Below, in pieces: positions 19,432 through 29,589 of a stretch of DNA of 64,000 nucleotides; within the stretch, counting starts at the first letter, position 1, and the number at the start of each line of letters is the position of its first letter. This DNA is from Verrucomicrobiota bacterium (lineage in GTDB: Bacteria > Verrucomicrobiota > Verrucomicrobiia > Chthoniobacterales > Terrimicrobiaceae): positions 33,113 to 97,112 of the forward strand of contig JAPLTF010000064.1 in assembly GCA_026398275.1 (NCBI GenBank), written 5' to 3'. Made by a program: the position numbers and the translations under genes. Below the pieces are notes generated by a model. The model was not told where the DNA came from, ran no database searches, and saw only the letters and a program-made list of their open reading frames with translations.

Positions 19432-19853
19432 TCGCCGACTTCGAGGCCCATCTGGCGGGCGGTGCCGCAGAGGGTGCGGAACGCGGCTTCCTCGTCGCGG
19501 GCGTTCATGTCCTTGAACTTGATTTTGACGATGTCCAGCACCTGCTTCTTGGTGAGCTTGCCGACCTTCGTTTTGTTCGGCTCCTTGGAGCCGGATGCGA
19601 GGCCTGCCGCCTTCTTGAGGAGGACCGCCGCGGGCGGCGACTTGGTGATGAAGGTGAAGGTCTTGTCCTTGTAGACCGTGATGACCACCGGAAGGATGTC
19701 TCCCGCCTGCTTCTGTGTCGCCGCATTGAATTCTTTGCAGAAGGCCATGATGTTCACGCCCTGCTGACCGAGAGCCGGGCCGACAGGAGGAGCCGGATTG
19801 GCCTGCCCCGCGGGAATCTGCAACTTGATTTGTCCAACAATTTCTTTCGCCAT
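19428..19853 (-). CDS. rplK: 50S ribosomal protein L11
   Basis: 141 aa from ATG 19853 ([20 protein letters not shown]). It has the L11 signatures [38 protein letters not shown] and the C-terminal rRNA-binding [20 protein letters not shown]. It binds the GTPase-associated centre of 23S rRNA. Unusually, it is separated from the standard secE-nusG-rplK-rplA-rplJL cluster and sits alone between a kinase and uppS, converging on the kinase with overlapping stop codons. Confidence 0.95.
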   Translation of the reverse strand: MAKEIVGQIKLQIPAGQANPAPPVGPALGQQGVNIMAFCKEFNAATQKQAGDILPVVITVYKDKTFTFITKSPPAAVLLKKAAGLASGSKEPNKTKVGKLTKKQVLDIVKIKFKDMNARDEEAAFRTLCGTARQMGLEVGD

Positions 19854-19879
19854 AAGAGAGATCCGCTGGTTGAGCGGAA

Positions 19880-19903
19880 AAGGGGGTAAGGAAATCACCC
19901 CTT
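19880..19903 (-). terminator. Hairpin with U-run between uppS and rplK
   Basis: On the minus strand AAGGGG-TGATTTCCTTACC-CCCTT is followed by TTCC. It lies downstream of uppS and about 27 bp before rplK, so it could end the purA-uppS transcript or act as an attenuator in the rplK leader. The stem is short. Confidence 0.4.
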
Positions 19904-20040
19904 CAGGCAGGAAGCAAGAACAATTTCCCCAAAGCAACAATTTGGTCCGGGATCAGACCAACCCCGGCACCTCGTCGAGGGCGGAGAGGAGAAACTCCAC
20001 ATCAAAAACATGGCGGCAGGCTTTTCGTGCAGATTCCCGG

Positions 20041-20739
20041 TCAGACGCCGCCGAACCGGCGGCTCCGGCTCTTGTAGTCTTCCAGCGCTTCGAAAAAATC
20101 CGCCTTGGCGAAATCCGGCCAGAGCTTTTTCGTGACGTGGATTTCCGTGTAGCTCAACTGCCAGAGGAGAAAGTTCGAAATCCTCATCTCTCCCGAAGTG
20201 CGGATCAGGAGGTCCGGGTCGGGGATCCCCTCCGTGTAGAGCCTTGAGGAGATCAACTCGGGAGTCACATCATCGGGGGCCAACCCGCCGCCGGCGGCAT
20301 CCCGCACAATCGATTTGACGGCGTCCAGGATTTCTGTGCGCCCGCTGTAGCTGAGCGCAAGGATCACATGGAGGCGGGAGTTGGAGGCGGTCGCCTCGAC
20401 CACCTCGCTCAACTTTTTCCGGCACGGGGGCGGCAGGTCGTCCAGCCGTCCGATCGCCCGCAGGCGCACCCCCTCGCGCAGCATCTCCTCCTTCTTCTCG
20501 TTGAGGAATCGCTCGAGGAGAAGCATGAGCCCGTTGACCTCAAGCGGCGGCCGCTTCCAGTTCTCGGAGGAAAACGCGTAGAGGGTCAGGAATTCGACGC
20601 CGGTTTCCATGCAGGCCTCGACGCACTGCCGGATCGACTTCGAGCCCTGCTCATGGCCGGCCAGCCTCGGCAGCCCCTTTTGCTGGGCCCACCGGCCGTT
20701 GCCGTCCATGATGACAGCGACATGACGGGGGATTGCCAT
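20041..20739 (-). CDS. uppS: Isoprenyl transferase / undecaprenyl diphosphate synthase
   Basis: 232 aa from ATG 20739 (MAIPRHVAVIMDGNGRWA). The diphosphate-binding MDGNGRWA, LYAFSSENWKRP, YSGRTEILDAV and GIPDPDLLIRTSGEMRISNF motifs are those of cis-prenyltransferases. It elongates farnesyl diphosphate with isopentenyl diphosphate to the C55 carrier lipid used for peptidoglycan and O-antigen. It starts 8 bp after purA and is probably co-transcribed with it. Confidence 0.95.
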   Translation of the reverse strand: MAIPRHVAVIMDGNGRWAQQKGLPRLAGHEQGSKSIRQCVEACMETGVEFLTLYAFSSENWKRPPLEVNGLMLLLERFLNEKKEEMLREGVRLRAIGRLDDLPPPCRKKLSEVVEATASNSRLHVILALSYSGRTEILDAVKSIVRDAAGGGLAPDDVTPELISSRLYTEGIPDPDLLIRTSGEMRISNFLLWQLSYTEIHVTKKLWPDFAKADFFEALEDYKSRSRRFGGV

Positions 20740-20747
20740 CACATGAA

Positions 20748-22160
<1,413 letters not shown>

Positions 22161-22192
22161 CTAGAGCGGAGAATTTCGCGAACATCCCATCC

Positions 22193-22666
22193 ATGTCGAA
22201 ATCCGTCCCGATGCGTCCCAGGCTGGCACCCAAGGCCACACTTTCCTTTGCGATCGTGGCCAGCCAATACAACGCCCAGTTCACCCAGCCGCTCGTGGAC
22301 AACGCCTACCGCGAACTCAACATCCTCGAACCCGGGGCAACCGTTTCGTTGATCTCAGCGCCGGGATCGTTTGAGATCCCCCTGATGGTTCAAGCCGTGG
22401 CGGAACTCGAGCGCCACCACGCGGTCATTGCCCTCGGCCTCATCATCCGGGGGCAGACGGCGCACGCGGATCTGATCGCCCAGAGCGTGACCACCGCCCT
22501 GCTCGACATTTCTCTTGCGCACAGGGTTCCAGTCATCCACGGCGTGTTGCTCGTCGAGAACGAGGAGCTGGCGCGCGCCCGTTGCATTGACCAGGAATTC
22601 AACCGCGGGGTGGAAACCGCCCGCGCCGCCGTGGCGGCCGCCCGCACGCTGCGCGACATCAAGTAA
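22193..22666 (+). CDS. ribH: 6,7-dimethyl-8-ribityllumazine synthase
   Basis: 157 aa. The conserved FAIVASQYNAQFTQPLVDNA, PGSFEIPLMVQ, GLIIRGQTAHADLIAQSV and PVIHGVLLVENEELARAR segments define lumazine synthase, the penultimate enzyme of riboflavin synthesis and normally a 60-mer or pentamer. The following nusB starts 4 bp after its stop; the ribH-nusB pairing is common in bacteria. Confidence 0.95.
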   Translation: MSKSVPMRPRLAPKATLSFAIVASQYNAQFTQPLVDNAYRELNILEPGATVSLISAPGSFEIPLMVQAVAELERHHAVIALGLIIRGQTAHADLIAQSVTTALLDISLAHRVPVIHGVLLVENEELARARCIDQEFNRGVETARAAVAAARTLRDIK

Positions 22667-22670
22667 GGCC

Positions 22671-23081
22671 ATGGGAGTCCGACGAGATGCCCGCGAAGCA
22701 GCGGTTCAATACCTTTACCAGCGCGAGCTCCAGGCGGACGAAAGCGACGCGCTCCTCACCGATTTTTACCGCCTCCGCGGCCTCAGCCCGAGCGCGAGAA
22801 AATTTTGCGAATCCCTTCTGAAGGGGTGGATGGAGCACCGGGCGGAAATCGACGAAGTGATCCGCGGGCACGCGCGCAACTACGAGTTCGCCCGCCTCTC
22901 CGCAGTGGACAGAAACGTCCTCCGGATCGCCTGCCAGGAGCTCCTCTTCTGCGGGGACATCCCCCCGGCGGTCGCGATCAACGAGGCGATCGAAATCGCG
23001 AAGAAATTCAGCACCGAGGAATCCGGAAAGTTTGTGAACGGGGTCCTCGACAATATCCGCAAAGCCCGCAGGAAGCCCTGA
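22671..23081 (+). CDS. nusB: Transcription antitermination factor NusB
   Basis: 136 aa from ATG 22671 (MGVRRDAREAAVQYLYQ). The all-helical NusB fold is recognisable from REAAVQYLYQREL, LSAVDRNVLRIACQELLF, PPAVAINEAIEIAKKFSTEE and FVNGVLDNIRK. With NusE/S10 it binds boxA RNA and sustains antitermination in rRNA operons. It lies 4 bp after ribH and 4 bp before ftsY. Confidence 0.95.
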   Translation: MGVRRDAREAAVQYLYQRELQADESDALLTDFYRLRGLSPSARKFCESLLKGWMEHRAEIDEVIRGHARNYEFARLSAVDRNVLRIACQELLFCGDIPPAVAINEAIEIAKKFSTEESGKFVNGVLDNIRKARRKP

Positions 23082-23085
23082 TTCC

Positions 23086-23934
23086 ATGGCGCTCGGTTTT
23101 CTTAAATCCTTCGTCCAAAAATTCACTGCGCGTCCCGTGGACTGGGACGAACTCGAGGAGGCGCTGATCCGGGCCGATCTCGGGGTTCCCATGGCGCTGA
23201 AAATTCTGGAGTCCCTTCGCGGCCGCGGGAAGTCCGTGACCGGGGAGACCGCCGCCGAAGTGGCGCGGGAGGAGATCTTGAATGTCCTGCCGCCCACGCT
23301 TCCGCTCCTGCGCCCCCTCCCCTCGAAGCCGAAGGCCATTCTGGTCGTCGGGGTCAACGGCACCGGCAAGACCACATCCTCCGCCAAGCTGGCCCACTGG
23401 TTCAAATCCCACCGCCACTCCTGCGTGCTTGTCGCAGCTGACACCTTCCGGGCCGCCGCGATCGAGCAGTTGGGCGTCTGGGGAGAACGCCTCGGGATCG
23501 ACGTCATCAAGAGCCAGTATCAGGGAGATTCCGCAGCCCTCTGCTACGACGCCTGGACCAGCGCGCAGAAAAAAAACATCGAGTTCCTGATCTGCGACAC
23601 GGCCGGACGCCTCCACACAAAGAGCAACCTCATGCAGGAGCTCACCAAGGTCGCCAGAACGCTTGCCAAGCACGACGAGGATGCGCCCCACGAAAAATGG
23701 CTCGTCGTGGACGCGACCACCGGCTCCAACGCCCTCGTGCAGGCGAAGGAATTCCATCAGGCGATCGGCCTTACCGGGCTGATCATGACCAAGCTCGACG
23801 GAAGCGGCAAAGGCGGGGTCGCCGTCGCCATCCAGCACGAGCTCGGCATCCCCACGCGCTTCATCGGCACCGGGGAAAAACCCGGGGACTTCTGCGCTTT
23901 TCATCGCGAGACATTCGTCTCGAAGATCCTGTAG
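23086..23934 (+). CDS. ftsY: Signal recognition particle receptor FtsY
   Basis: 282 aa, the short form made of the N and G domains without an acidic A domain. The N domain starts at MALGFLKSFVQKF; the G domain carries GVNGTGKTTSSAKLAHW (G1), DTFRAAAIEQL, DTAGRLHT (G3), TKLDGSGKGG (G4) and GTGEKPGDF (G5). It docks ribosome-SRP complexes on SecYEG at the membrane. Last gene of the ribH-nusB-ftsY run. Confidence 0.95.
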   Translation: MALGFLKSFVQKFTARPVDWDELEEALIRADLGVPMALKILESLRGRGKSVTGETAAEVAREEILNVLPPTLPLLRPLPSKPKAILVVGVNGTGKTTSSAKLAHWFKSHRHSCVLVAADTFRAAAIEQLGVWGERLGIDVIKSQYQGDSAALCYDAWTSAQKKNIEFLICDTAGRLHTKSNLMQELTKVARTLAKHDEDAPHEKWLVVDATTGSNALVQAKEFHQAIGLTGLIMTKLDGSGKGGVAVAIQHELGIPTRFIGTGEKPGDFCAFHRETFVSKIL

Positions 23935-24094
23935 CAGAGTGCTCGGAAAGCGCACCGTTTCGTGTGTGGGGCCGGGCCTTCAAACCGTTCGAACGTTTTT
24001 GCTGGATACTGAAAACCGGACGCCAAAAACAAACCTCATCACCGGAGTTGTCAAACCTCTCCACCTCCGTTACGAATACCCGTTCCCCGAACAG

Positions 24095-24179
24095 GGATGG
24101 GTGGCAGAGTGGTCGATCGCGCACGCCTGGAAAGCGTGTTTACCGAAAGGTAACGAGGGTTCGAATCCCTCCCCATCCG
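24095..24179 (+). tRNA. tRNA-Ser (anticodon GGA)
   Basis: An 85-nt class II cloverleaf: acceptor arms GGATGGG and CCCATCC, anticodon stem CACGC/GCGTG around loop CTGGAAA (anticodon GGA), a long variable arm containing TACCGAAAGGTA, and a T arm GAGGG-TTCGAAT-CCCTC. Discriminator base G; CCA is not encoded. It decodes UCC/UCU. Confidence 0.95.
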
Positions 24180-24208
24180 GTTATTCCGCCGCAGGCGGAA
24201 CTCCGAGC

Positions 24209-25849
24209 TTAACGGCTTTTCGGGGCGCTGAGGACCCCGCCCGCAGCGGCCGCGATGGCCAGCTGGCTCACTGTCACCGGCCCGCTCGACTCCAGCAGGA
24301 CGCCCTCCTCGAGCCGCTGCTGCGAGAGGATCACGGGCGGAAGGTGGCGCGCAATGGTCTCGGTCTGCGGCAGCTTGCCGGTGTCGATGATGTCGGCCGC
24401 GCCGGGCATGACCTGCACCCCGAAAAGAATCACCGGCCGGAGGGCGGCGTAGGCCCGCTCGAACAGGGACCGCGTGTCGATGAAGGCAAACAACTCATTT
24501 GCGGACCGATACGCCGGAACCGCCGCGGCAAACGCCGGCAGGCCCTCGAGGGAAGCTCCCTCGGAACGCGCGGCCTTCGACACGCTCGCGGGATCGATTC
24601 CCAGGATCAGGAATTGATCGGTCAGCGCCAGCGTGGGCGAGACCAGGGGGTTCGAGACGGAGGGGATGCTGTAGAGCTTGATCCCCTCCTCCTCGACGAT
24701 GTGCGTCTCGGGAAAAAGGGAGATGAGCTTTTTCAGCGCGTCCGCCGCCTTGGCCTGATCGCGAACCTCGACAGCCAGCACGCCCGTGGGGGCCATCTGG
24801 CCGGTGCCCCAGTTGACAACGATCGCGCATTCGGGGCCGCAGGCGGCTGTGGCCAGCTCCGCCAACTCGACCACGGAAGACTGCGGCGCGGTGCCGGCGA
24901 GAGCTTTCTCCAGGAGCGCCGAAGACCCGCCGAACCTTGCCAGGAAATCGACGAACACGATGGTGTCCGCCGCAGTGAAGCGCGCTGTTTTGTGCGTGAG
25001 CGCATCCGTCGGCTTCGGGCTCTTGCGCAGCACGAACACCGCGTCGCGCTGAAGCTCGCCGTCCAGCTTCAACGAGCCCCCCACGGCCTCGGTCGAGCGC
25101 AGCGCCTCGACCTGCTCGGGGACCGACTCCGCTCCGAGCGACCGCCCGGTCTCCAGCAGCACATCAATCGCTTTCTGCGGCTGAAGGAAAAACGCAAAGT
25201 CCGGTGTGCCGAGCATCCGCTTCGACACCTCAAGAAACCGCGGGTTCGCGGCCAGGGCGGGCGTGGCTTGGTTCCCGGCCGCCCGGTCGAGGGCCGACTT
25301 GATCAAATCCCCGCTCGTGGAAACAAATCCCCACCTGCCGTGGGTCGCCGTGAAAACCGCGAACTTCCCATGCTGGCTGCTGAGGATCTCCTCGCCCCCG
25401 TGGGTTTCGCTGGTCGTCTGCCCGGGCGGAAGCTCCCTCCGCATCCTGGCCACCGCCTCGTCAAAATCCTTGCGCCCGCCCCAATACTGGAACCCCACCA
25501 GCGCGTCCAGCCGCTCGGTTGTCACCCCGGTCACGGCCACAAAGATCCTGCCCGGTTTGAGACCGATCAAAATCTTCCCGGCCTCGTCAGCGCCACCGCT
25601 CGACATCAGGTTGGAGAGCGGCTTTTCCAGGAAGGCCTTCACCTCCGGCTCTTTCCCGACCCGGGCCAGGGACGTCCCCTGCCACCGCAGGAAGGAACGC
25701 GGCAGGTCCACGAAGGATGCGAAAAAAATCGTGTCCCCGGGGACCAGCATCGCCGCATCCGAAGGACCGGACGCCCTCCGGAAAAGCAGGACCGCGGCAA
25801 GGGCAAGCACCATAACCACGACCGCGGCTATCGACAACTTTTTGATCAT
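24209..25849 (-). CDS. Membrane-anchored periplasmic protein of unknown function (DUF3352-like)
   Basis: 546 aa. An N-terminal signal anchor (KLSIAAVVVMVLALAAVLLF) is followed by a large soluble domain beginning AAMLVPGDTIFFASFVDLP, which resembles the VPADT/FA start of DUF3352 proteins. Repeating alpha/beta segments such as RWGFVSTSGDLIKSAL and TDQFLILGIDPASVSKAAR are also in that style. No catalytic motif is evident. Family assignment is tentative; location in the periplasm is a firmer inference. Confidence 0.6.
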   Translation of the reverse strand: MIKKLSIAAVVVMVLALAAVLLFRRASGPSDAAMLVPGDTIFFASFVDLPRSFLRWQGTSLARVGKEPEVKAFLEKPLSNLMSSGGADEAGKILIGLKPGRIFVAVTGVTTERLDALVGFQYWGGRKDFDEAVARMRRELPPGQTTSETHGGEEILSSQHGKFAVFTATHGRWGFVSTSGDLIKSALDRAAGNQATPALAANPRFLEVSKRMLGTPDFAFFLQPQKAIDVLLETGRSLGAESVPEQVEALRSTEAVGGSLKLDGELQRDAVFVLRKSPKPTDALTHKTARFTAADTIVFVDFLARFGGSSALLEKALAGTAPQSSVVELAELATAACGPECAIVVNWGTGQMAPTGVLAVEVRDQAKAADALKKLISLFPETHIVEEEGIKLYSIPSVSNPLVSPTLALTDQFLILGIDPASVSKAARSEGASLEGLPAFAAAVPAYRSANELFAFIDTRSLFERAYAALRPVILFGVQVMPGAADIIDTGKLPQTETIARHLPPVILSQQRLEEGVLLESSGPVTVSQLAIAAAAGGVLSAPKSR

Positions 25850-25908
25850 GGGCCGATATTAGGGCAAATCCATTGACGCCGCAAGCATCGGGAGTAGGAT
25901 GGACTCCT

Positions 25909-26184
25909 ATGGACACCTCGAAAATTCAAGACTATCTGAAGCCAGCCTGTTCCTGCTGCAACAAAGACAACCTTCGTCTGGTCTCCGACATCTGCCTCTA
26001 TCTCGGATTCCTCTCCATCATCGCCTCCGTCGCCACATGGTTCACCGCCTCGCGCGAAAACCGCGCCTACGGGGAGCGCTTCGGAATTTTCATCGGCCTC
26101 TGGGTCCCCAGCTTCTTCATCCTCTCCAGCCGCCTCTCGCGGATGGCCGATGAATTGCCGGAAGTGATCGAGGACGAGGAATAG
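25909..26184 (+). CDS. Small two-TM membrane protein
   Basis: 91 aa from ATG 25909. An N-terminal Cys pair, PACSCCNKDNL, precedes two hydrophobic helices (ICLYLGFLSIIASVATWF and FGIFIGLWVPSFFILSSRL) and an acidic tail (LPEVIEDEE). Not assigned to a family. It ends 6 bp before cfa and may be co-expressed with it. Confidence 0.65.
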   Translation: MDTSKIQDYLKPACSCCNKDNLRLVSDICLYLGFLSIIASVATWFTASRENRAYGERFGIFIGLWVPSFFILSSRLSRMADELPEVIEDEE

Positions 26185-26190
26185 ATTGCC

Positions 26191-27354
26191 GTGGCCCCGC
26201 CGGCTGAGTCGAGGCGGCCCGCCGGAAAAATCCGGGGAGGTTCCCCTGCGGAAACAACCCTCGCGAAAATGCTGGCTTCGGCGGATATCGTCGCCGGAGG
26301 AGACCGGCCATGGGACATCCAAGTCCACAATTCCCGCTTTTACCAGCGGGCGCTTGCCGAAGGCACCGTGGGGTTCGGCGAATCCTACATGGACGGCTGG
26401 TGGGATTGCGAGGCCCTTGACGAACTGTGCTGCCGGGCGATCCGGGCGCGCCTCGATGAACGTGCCCCCGTCAATTTGCGGACGGCGCTCTCGGTTGCCG
26501 CAGCCGTCTTCCTGAACCTCCAGACAAGGCGCCGGACCGGGAAGCTCGCCGAGCGGCACTACGATCTGGGCAATGATTTCTTCGGGGCGATGCTCGATCC
26601 GGAGATGCAATATTCCTGCGCCTGCTTCAGCGGCACGGACGACCTCGCTGCGGCGCAGAGGCTCAAGCTGGATTTGATATTCCGGAAGCTCGGGCTCGAA
26701 CCCGGGATGCGCCTGCTCGATATCGGGTGCGGATGGGGAGGTCTGGCGCGACTTGCGGCCAGGGATCACGGGTGCGAGGTGGTGGGAATCACCATCTCCC
26801 GTGAGCAGCAGGCCCATGCAGCCCATGCCTGCCGCGGGCTGCCCGTGGAAATCCGGCTGCAGGATTACCGGGATCTTTCAGAACCCTTCGATCGCATCGT
26901 CAGCGTCGGCATGCTGGAACATGTGGGCTGCAAAAATTTCCGCACGTTTTTTGAAACCGCCCACCGCTGCCTGGCGGAGGGCGGCCTGTTTTTGTGCCAT
27001 ACGATCGGCGGTGTGAAATCCCAATCCCACACCGATCCCTGGATCGAGCGATACATCTTCCCGAATTCCATGATCCCCTCGGCCTCGCAGGTGGCGTGCG
27101 CGGCGGACGGGCTGTTTGTCGTCGAGGACGTCCAGAACTTCGGGGCCGACTACGACCGCACCCTTCTCGCCTGGGAAAAGAATTTTTGCGCCTCGTGGCC
27201 CCGGTTCTGCGACCGGTATGGGGAACGCTTCCGCCGCATGTGGCGCTTCTACCTGCTGAGCTGCGCCGGGGCGTTTCGCGCACGCAGCCTTCAAGTCTTC
27301 CAATTCCTTTTCTCCAAGGGGGGGATCGCGGGCGGATTCCACCCCGTGCGTTGA
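26191..27354 (+). CDS. cfa: Cyclopropane-fatty-acyl-phospholipid synthase
   Basis: 387 aa with a GTG start at 26191. It has the CFA synthase layout: an N-terminal lipid-binding part (FYQRALAEGTVGFGESYMDG), YDLGNDFFGAMLDPEMQYSC, the SAM-binding LDIGCGWGGLARLAA, GITISREQQ, and SVGMLEHVGCKNF. It methylenates cis double bonds of membrane phospholipid acyl chains at the inner membrane, typically in stationary phase or acid stress. Confidence 0.93.
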   Translation: MAPPAESRRPAGKIRGGSPAETTLAKMLASADIVAGGDRPWDIQVHNSRFYQRALAEGTVGFGESYMDGWWDCEALDELCCRAIRARLDERAPVNLRTALSVAAAVFLNLQTRRRTGKLAERHYDLGNDFFGAMLDPEMQYSCACFSGTDDLAAAQRLKLDLIFRKLGLEPGMRLLDIGCGWGGLARLAARDHGCEVVGITISREQQAHAAHACRGLPVEIRLQDYRDLSEPFDRIVSVGMLEHVGCKNFRTFFETAHRCLAEGGLFLCHTIGGVKSQSHTDPWIERYIFPNSMIPSASQVACAADGLFVVEDVQNFGADYDRTLLAWEKNFCASWPRFCDRYGERFRRMWRFYLLSCAGAFRARSLQVFQFLFSKGGIAGGFHPVR

Positions 27355-27571
27355 GGGGGGGCGTCGCCAGACACTGGCTGAAAAGCCTGTAACTTTTTCA
27401 GAAAGTTCCTGCGGGATGATGCCAAACGGAGCAGGCAGGATGCCCGCGCTCCCGTTTTCCTCCTCTTCGCCATCCCTGATCACCCGTGGGTGGACAGAAT
27501 GACGGGTTTGGGAGGCTCATGCGAAACCGGGCAAAATAAAATTCTTCAAATCATCCGCAGGACAATATGCA

Positions 27572-28333
27572 ATGCAATCCATGCACCTGGATGAAGTGAG
27601 CGGGTATCTGGATGAGCTTTTGAATACCCGGCAGATTGGGGATTATCCGAATGCCTGCAACGGCCTGCAGGTCGAAAATTCCGGCGGCCTGTCCAAGATC
27701 GGAGCCGCCGTCGATGCCTGCGAGGCAGTGATTGCCGAGGCGGCGGCGGCAGGGGTGGACCTGTTGCTGGTTCACCACGGGCTATTTTGGGGCGGGCTCT
27801 CTCCGCTGACCGGGGCGACCTACCGGAAAATGCGGCTGATCCTCGAGGCCGACATGGCCGTCTACAGCGCGCACCTCCCGCTCGATGCCCACCCGCGGCT
27901 CGGAAACAATGCCCTGCTCGCCGGGGCGCTCGGACTCGAAAACGGCGATCCGTTTTTTCAGGAATTCGGGCAGCCGATCGGATGGAAATTCGAGGCGGAG
28001 GTCAGCCGGGAAGTGCTCCGCGATCTGCTGGAAAAAGCCGTTGGTGGTCCGGTGCATCTGGCTCCGGGCGGCCCGGTGCTTTCGCGCAAGATCGGGATTG
28101 TGACCGGGGGAGCCGGCGGCGAGGTGGCCAGGGCGATGAAGGAGGGAGTGGACACATTCATCACCGGCGAGGGGCCGCACTGGTCGTTCACCGCTGCGGA
28201 GGAACTCGGGATCAATCTCTTCTACGCCGGCCACTATGCGACCGAGACATTCGGGGTCAGGGCGCTCGCCGCGGAGGTCTCCAAAAAGTTCGCCCTCCCG
28301 TGGCAGTTCATCGATCACCCGACCGGGCTGTGA
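27572..28333 (+). CDS. Nif3-like dinuclear metal center protein
   Basis: 253 aa. The metal ligands of the NIF3/DUF34 family are present: LLVHHGLFWGG, YSAHLPLDAHP and GHYATETFGV, plus DTFITGEGPHW. Family members are toroidal hexamers with two metals per subunit; a GTP cyclohydrolase I-related or hydrolase role has been suggested but is not settled. It precedes a DUF5069-like gene by 10 bp. Confidence 0.9.
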   Translation: MQSMHLDEVSGYLDELLNTRQIGDYPNACNGLQVENSGGLSKIGAAVDACEAVIAEAAAAGVDLLLVHHGLFWGGLSPLTGATYRKMRLILEADMAVYSAHLPLDAHPRLGNNALLAGALGLENGDPFFQEFGQPIGWKFEAEVSREVLRDLLEKAVGGPVHLAPGGPVLSRKIGIVTGGAGGEVARAMKEGVDTFITGEGPHWSFTAAEELGINLFYAGHYATETFGVRALAAEVSKKFALPWQFIDHPTGL

Positions 28334-28343
28334 TGAGATTCTT

Positions 28344-28853
28344 ATGAACACCGACGAAATCCGATTGAAAGAAATCCACCGCAAGGGAGCGGAAGGCTAC
28401 AAAAATGGATGCCGGGACGCGGAAAACCTGGTCCCCTGCGGGGATGTGGATTTTCTCGCATCCCTCGGCATTTCCTCCCAGGTCCTGCTCGATTACACGG
28501 AGGACTTTGTCCGGTCGGGAGATCCGGACTGCGCGACATTTGTCCGCGTGGCGGAGATCCGGCGCGACTACTTTCTCAAGGTTCAAAAAGGGATCCCCGC
28601 CAGGCTCATCGTTCAGGAACCCGAACTTCCGCGCAAGACGGACGAGTGGGACGGCATCCCCTGGCTGCCGAGAATCGCAAAAAAAGCGCGGTGCTTTTTG
28701 GATGGCACCCTCTGCCGGGACGTCATGTATGGATGCAGCGGGGACCGGGCCTTCCTCCGGAAGAATCTCCTTACGCTCCCCGGCTTTCTGGAGCAGGTGC
28801 GGGATTCCGGCGGCGACCGAGCGAAGCTTGTGCAATACGTCCGCGGGGCCTGA
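28344..28853 (+). CDS. DUF5069-like protein
   Basis: 169 aa from ATG 28344 (MNTDEIRLKEIHRKG). The C-terminal half WLPRIAKKARCFLDGTLCRD followed by MYGCSGDRAFLRKNLL resembles DUF5069 proteins, small cytosolic proteins of unknown function common in Verrucomicrobiota and Planctomycetota. No signal or membrane segment. Family assignment from memory of the motif, not from a search. Confidence 0.6.
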   Translation: MNTDEIRLKEIHRKGAEGYKNGCRDAENLVPCGDVDFLASLGISSQVLLDYTEDFVRSGDPDCATFVRVAEIRRDYFLKVQKGIPARLIVQEPELPRKTDEWDGIPWLPRIAKKARCFLDGTLCRDVMYGCSGDRAFLRKNLLTLPGFLEQVRDSGGDRAKLVQYVRGA

Positions 28854-28877
28854 TCAACCCACAACACCGCAGTAGAG

Positions 28878-29002
28878 CCCGCGAATCGCGAATCCTGGCG
28901 AATAGGAGGGAGCTGCAACACCCCCATCGAAACAGGTTTTGAACGTGGCCTTCCCTTCCCATCTGCCTGCCTTTATTCGCGTTCATTCGCTGCATTCGCG
29001 GG
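28878..29002. repeat. Intergenic element bounded by CCCGCGAAT / ATTCGCGGG
   Basis: The ~125-bp stretch opens with CCCGCGAATCGCGAAT and closes with ATTCGCTGCATTCGCGGG, inverted copies of one another. An element of the same size and end sequences occurs at 53049-53173. The segment codes for nothing recognisable and looks like a dispersed foldback element. Confidence 0.5.
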
Positions 29003-29020
29003 CAAAATCCGTTCTCGGCA

Positions 29021-29497
29021 TCAATTCCTGCGGGCGACGAGCGAGAGCCGCGGCCACCACCAGATGATTTTCCCGTCCTCTTCCGCGAGGCCGAACGCCC
29101 TCACCGCCTGATCCGGGGCGGATTTGATGAGTTTCATCACCTCGTCGCGGTTCGTCTGCGGGGTGCCGGCGGTCTCGAAATACCAGTGCAGGTCCGGCTG
29201 CTTGAACGGCGTCGTGCCGCATTTCAAAATCTCAAGGCCCGCATCGCGGCAGAGCCCGGACCATTCGCACGGCGAGAGAAACCGCCCGTGGCTCGGATCG
29301 CGCCATTTTTCCACCGCATGGATCCACTCCGCCGCCTGCGGCTCGCCATCGGGCACGCTGCCGTCGATCAGCAGAAAAACCCCGTCGAGCGCCCCTACGA
29401 TATCCGCAACATCGGCCAGGATATGGGACGGCCCGTAGTTCCGGCTCTGCCGGTCAAACTGCTCGCGCGAGGCCTGCTGGATGTGGTCGAGTGACAT
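29021..29497 (-). CDS. SAM-methyltransferase relative lacking its SAM-binding core (in-frame internal deletion)
   Basis: 158 aa from ATG 29497. The N-terminal QFDRQSRNYGPSHILADVAD and the C-terminal part (GVFLLIDGSVPDGEPQA, EWIHAVEKWRDPSHGRFL, QPDLHWYFETAGTP, DGKIIWWWPRLSLVARR) match the two ends of a class I methyltransferase family of about 250 residues. The middle, with the GxGxG SAM motif and the segments through to the acidic post-motifs, is absent: ALD is joined straight to GVFLLIDG. The reading frame is kept. The product probably cannot bind SAM, so this is either a decaying gene or a remodelled non-enzymatic protein. Confidence 0.7.
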   Translation of the reverse strand: MSLDHIQQASREQFDRQSRNYGPSHILADVADIVGALDGVFLLIDGSVPDGEPQAAEWIHAVEKWRDPSHGRFLSPCEWSGLCRDAGLEILKCGTTPFKQPDLHWYFETAGTPQTNRDEVMKLIKSAPDQAVRAFGLAEEDGKIIWWWPRLSLVARRN

Positions 29498-29589
29498 ACT
29501 TTTCCTTCTAACGCTTTGCCCGGATATTAGCAAAGTCAGCAAATTGCCTGCCACGGCAGATCCCGCCGGTGGAGAGGCGAAGGAACCAG

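Noticed and set aside
23939..25876. 645-aa plus-strand open frame through the tRNA and the DUF3352-like gene
   Set aside because: It runs through a perfect tRNA-Ser and is the antisense of a protein with a good signal anchor.
27391..27407. AACTTT-ttcag-AAAGTT hairpin behind cfa as terminator
   Set aside because: The stem is short and AT-only with no following T-run; too weak to list as a feature.
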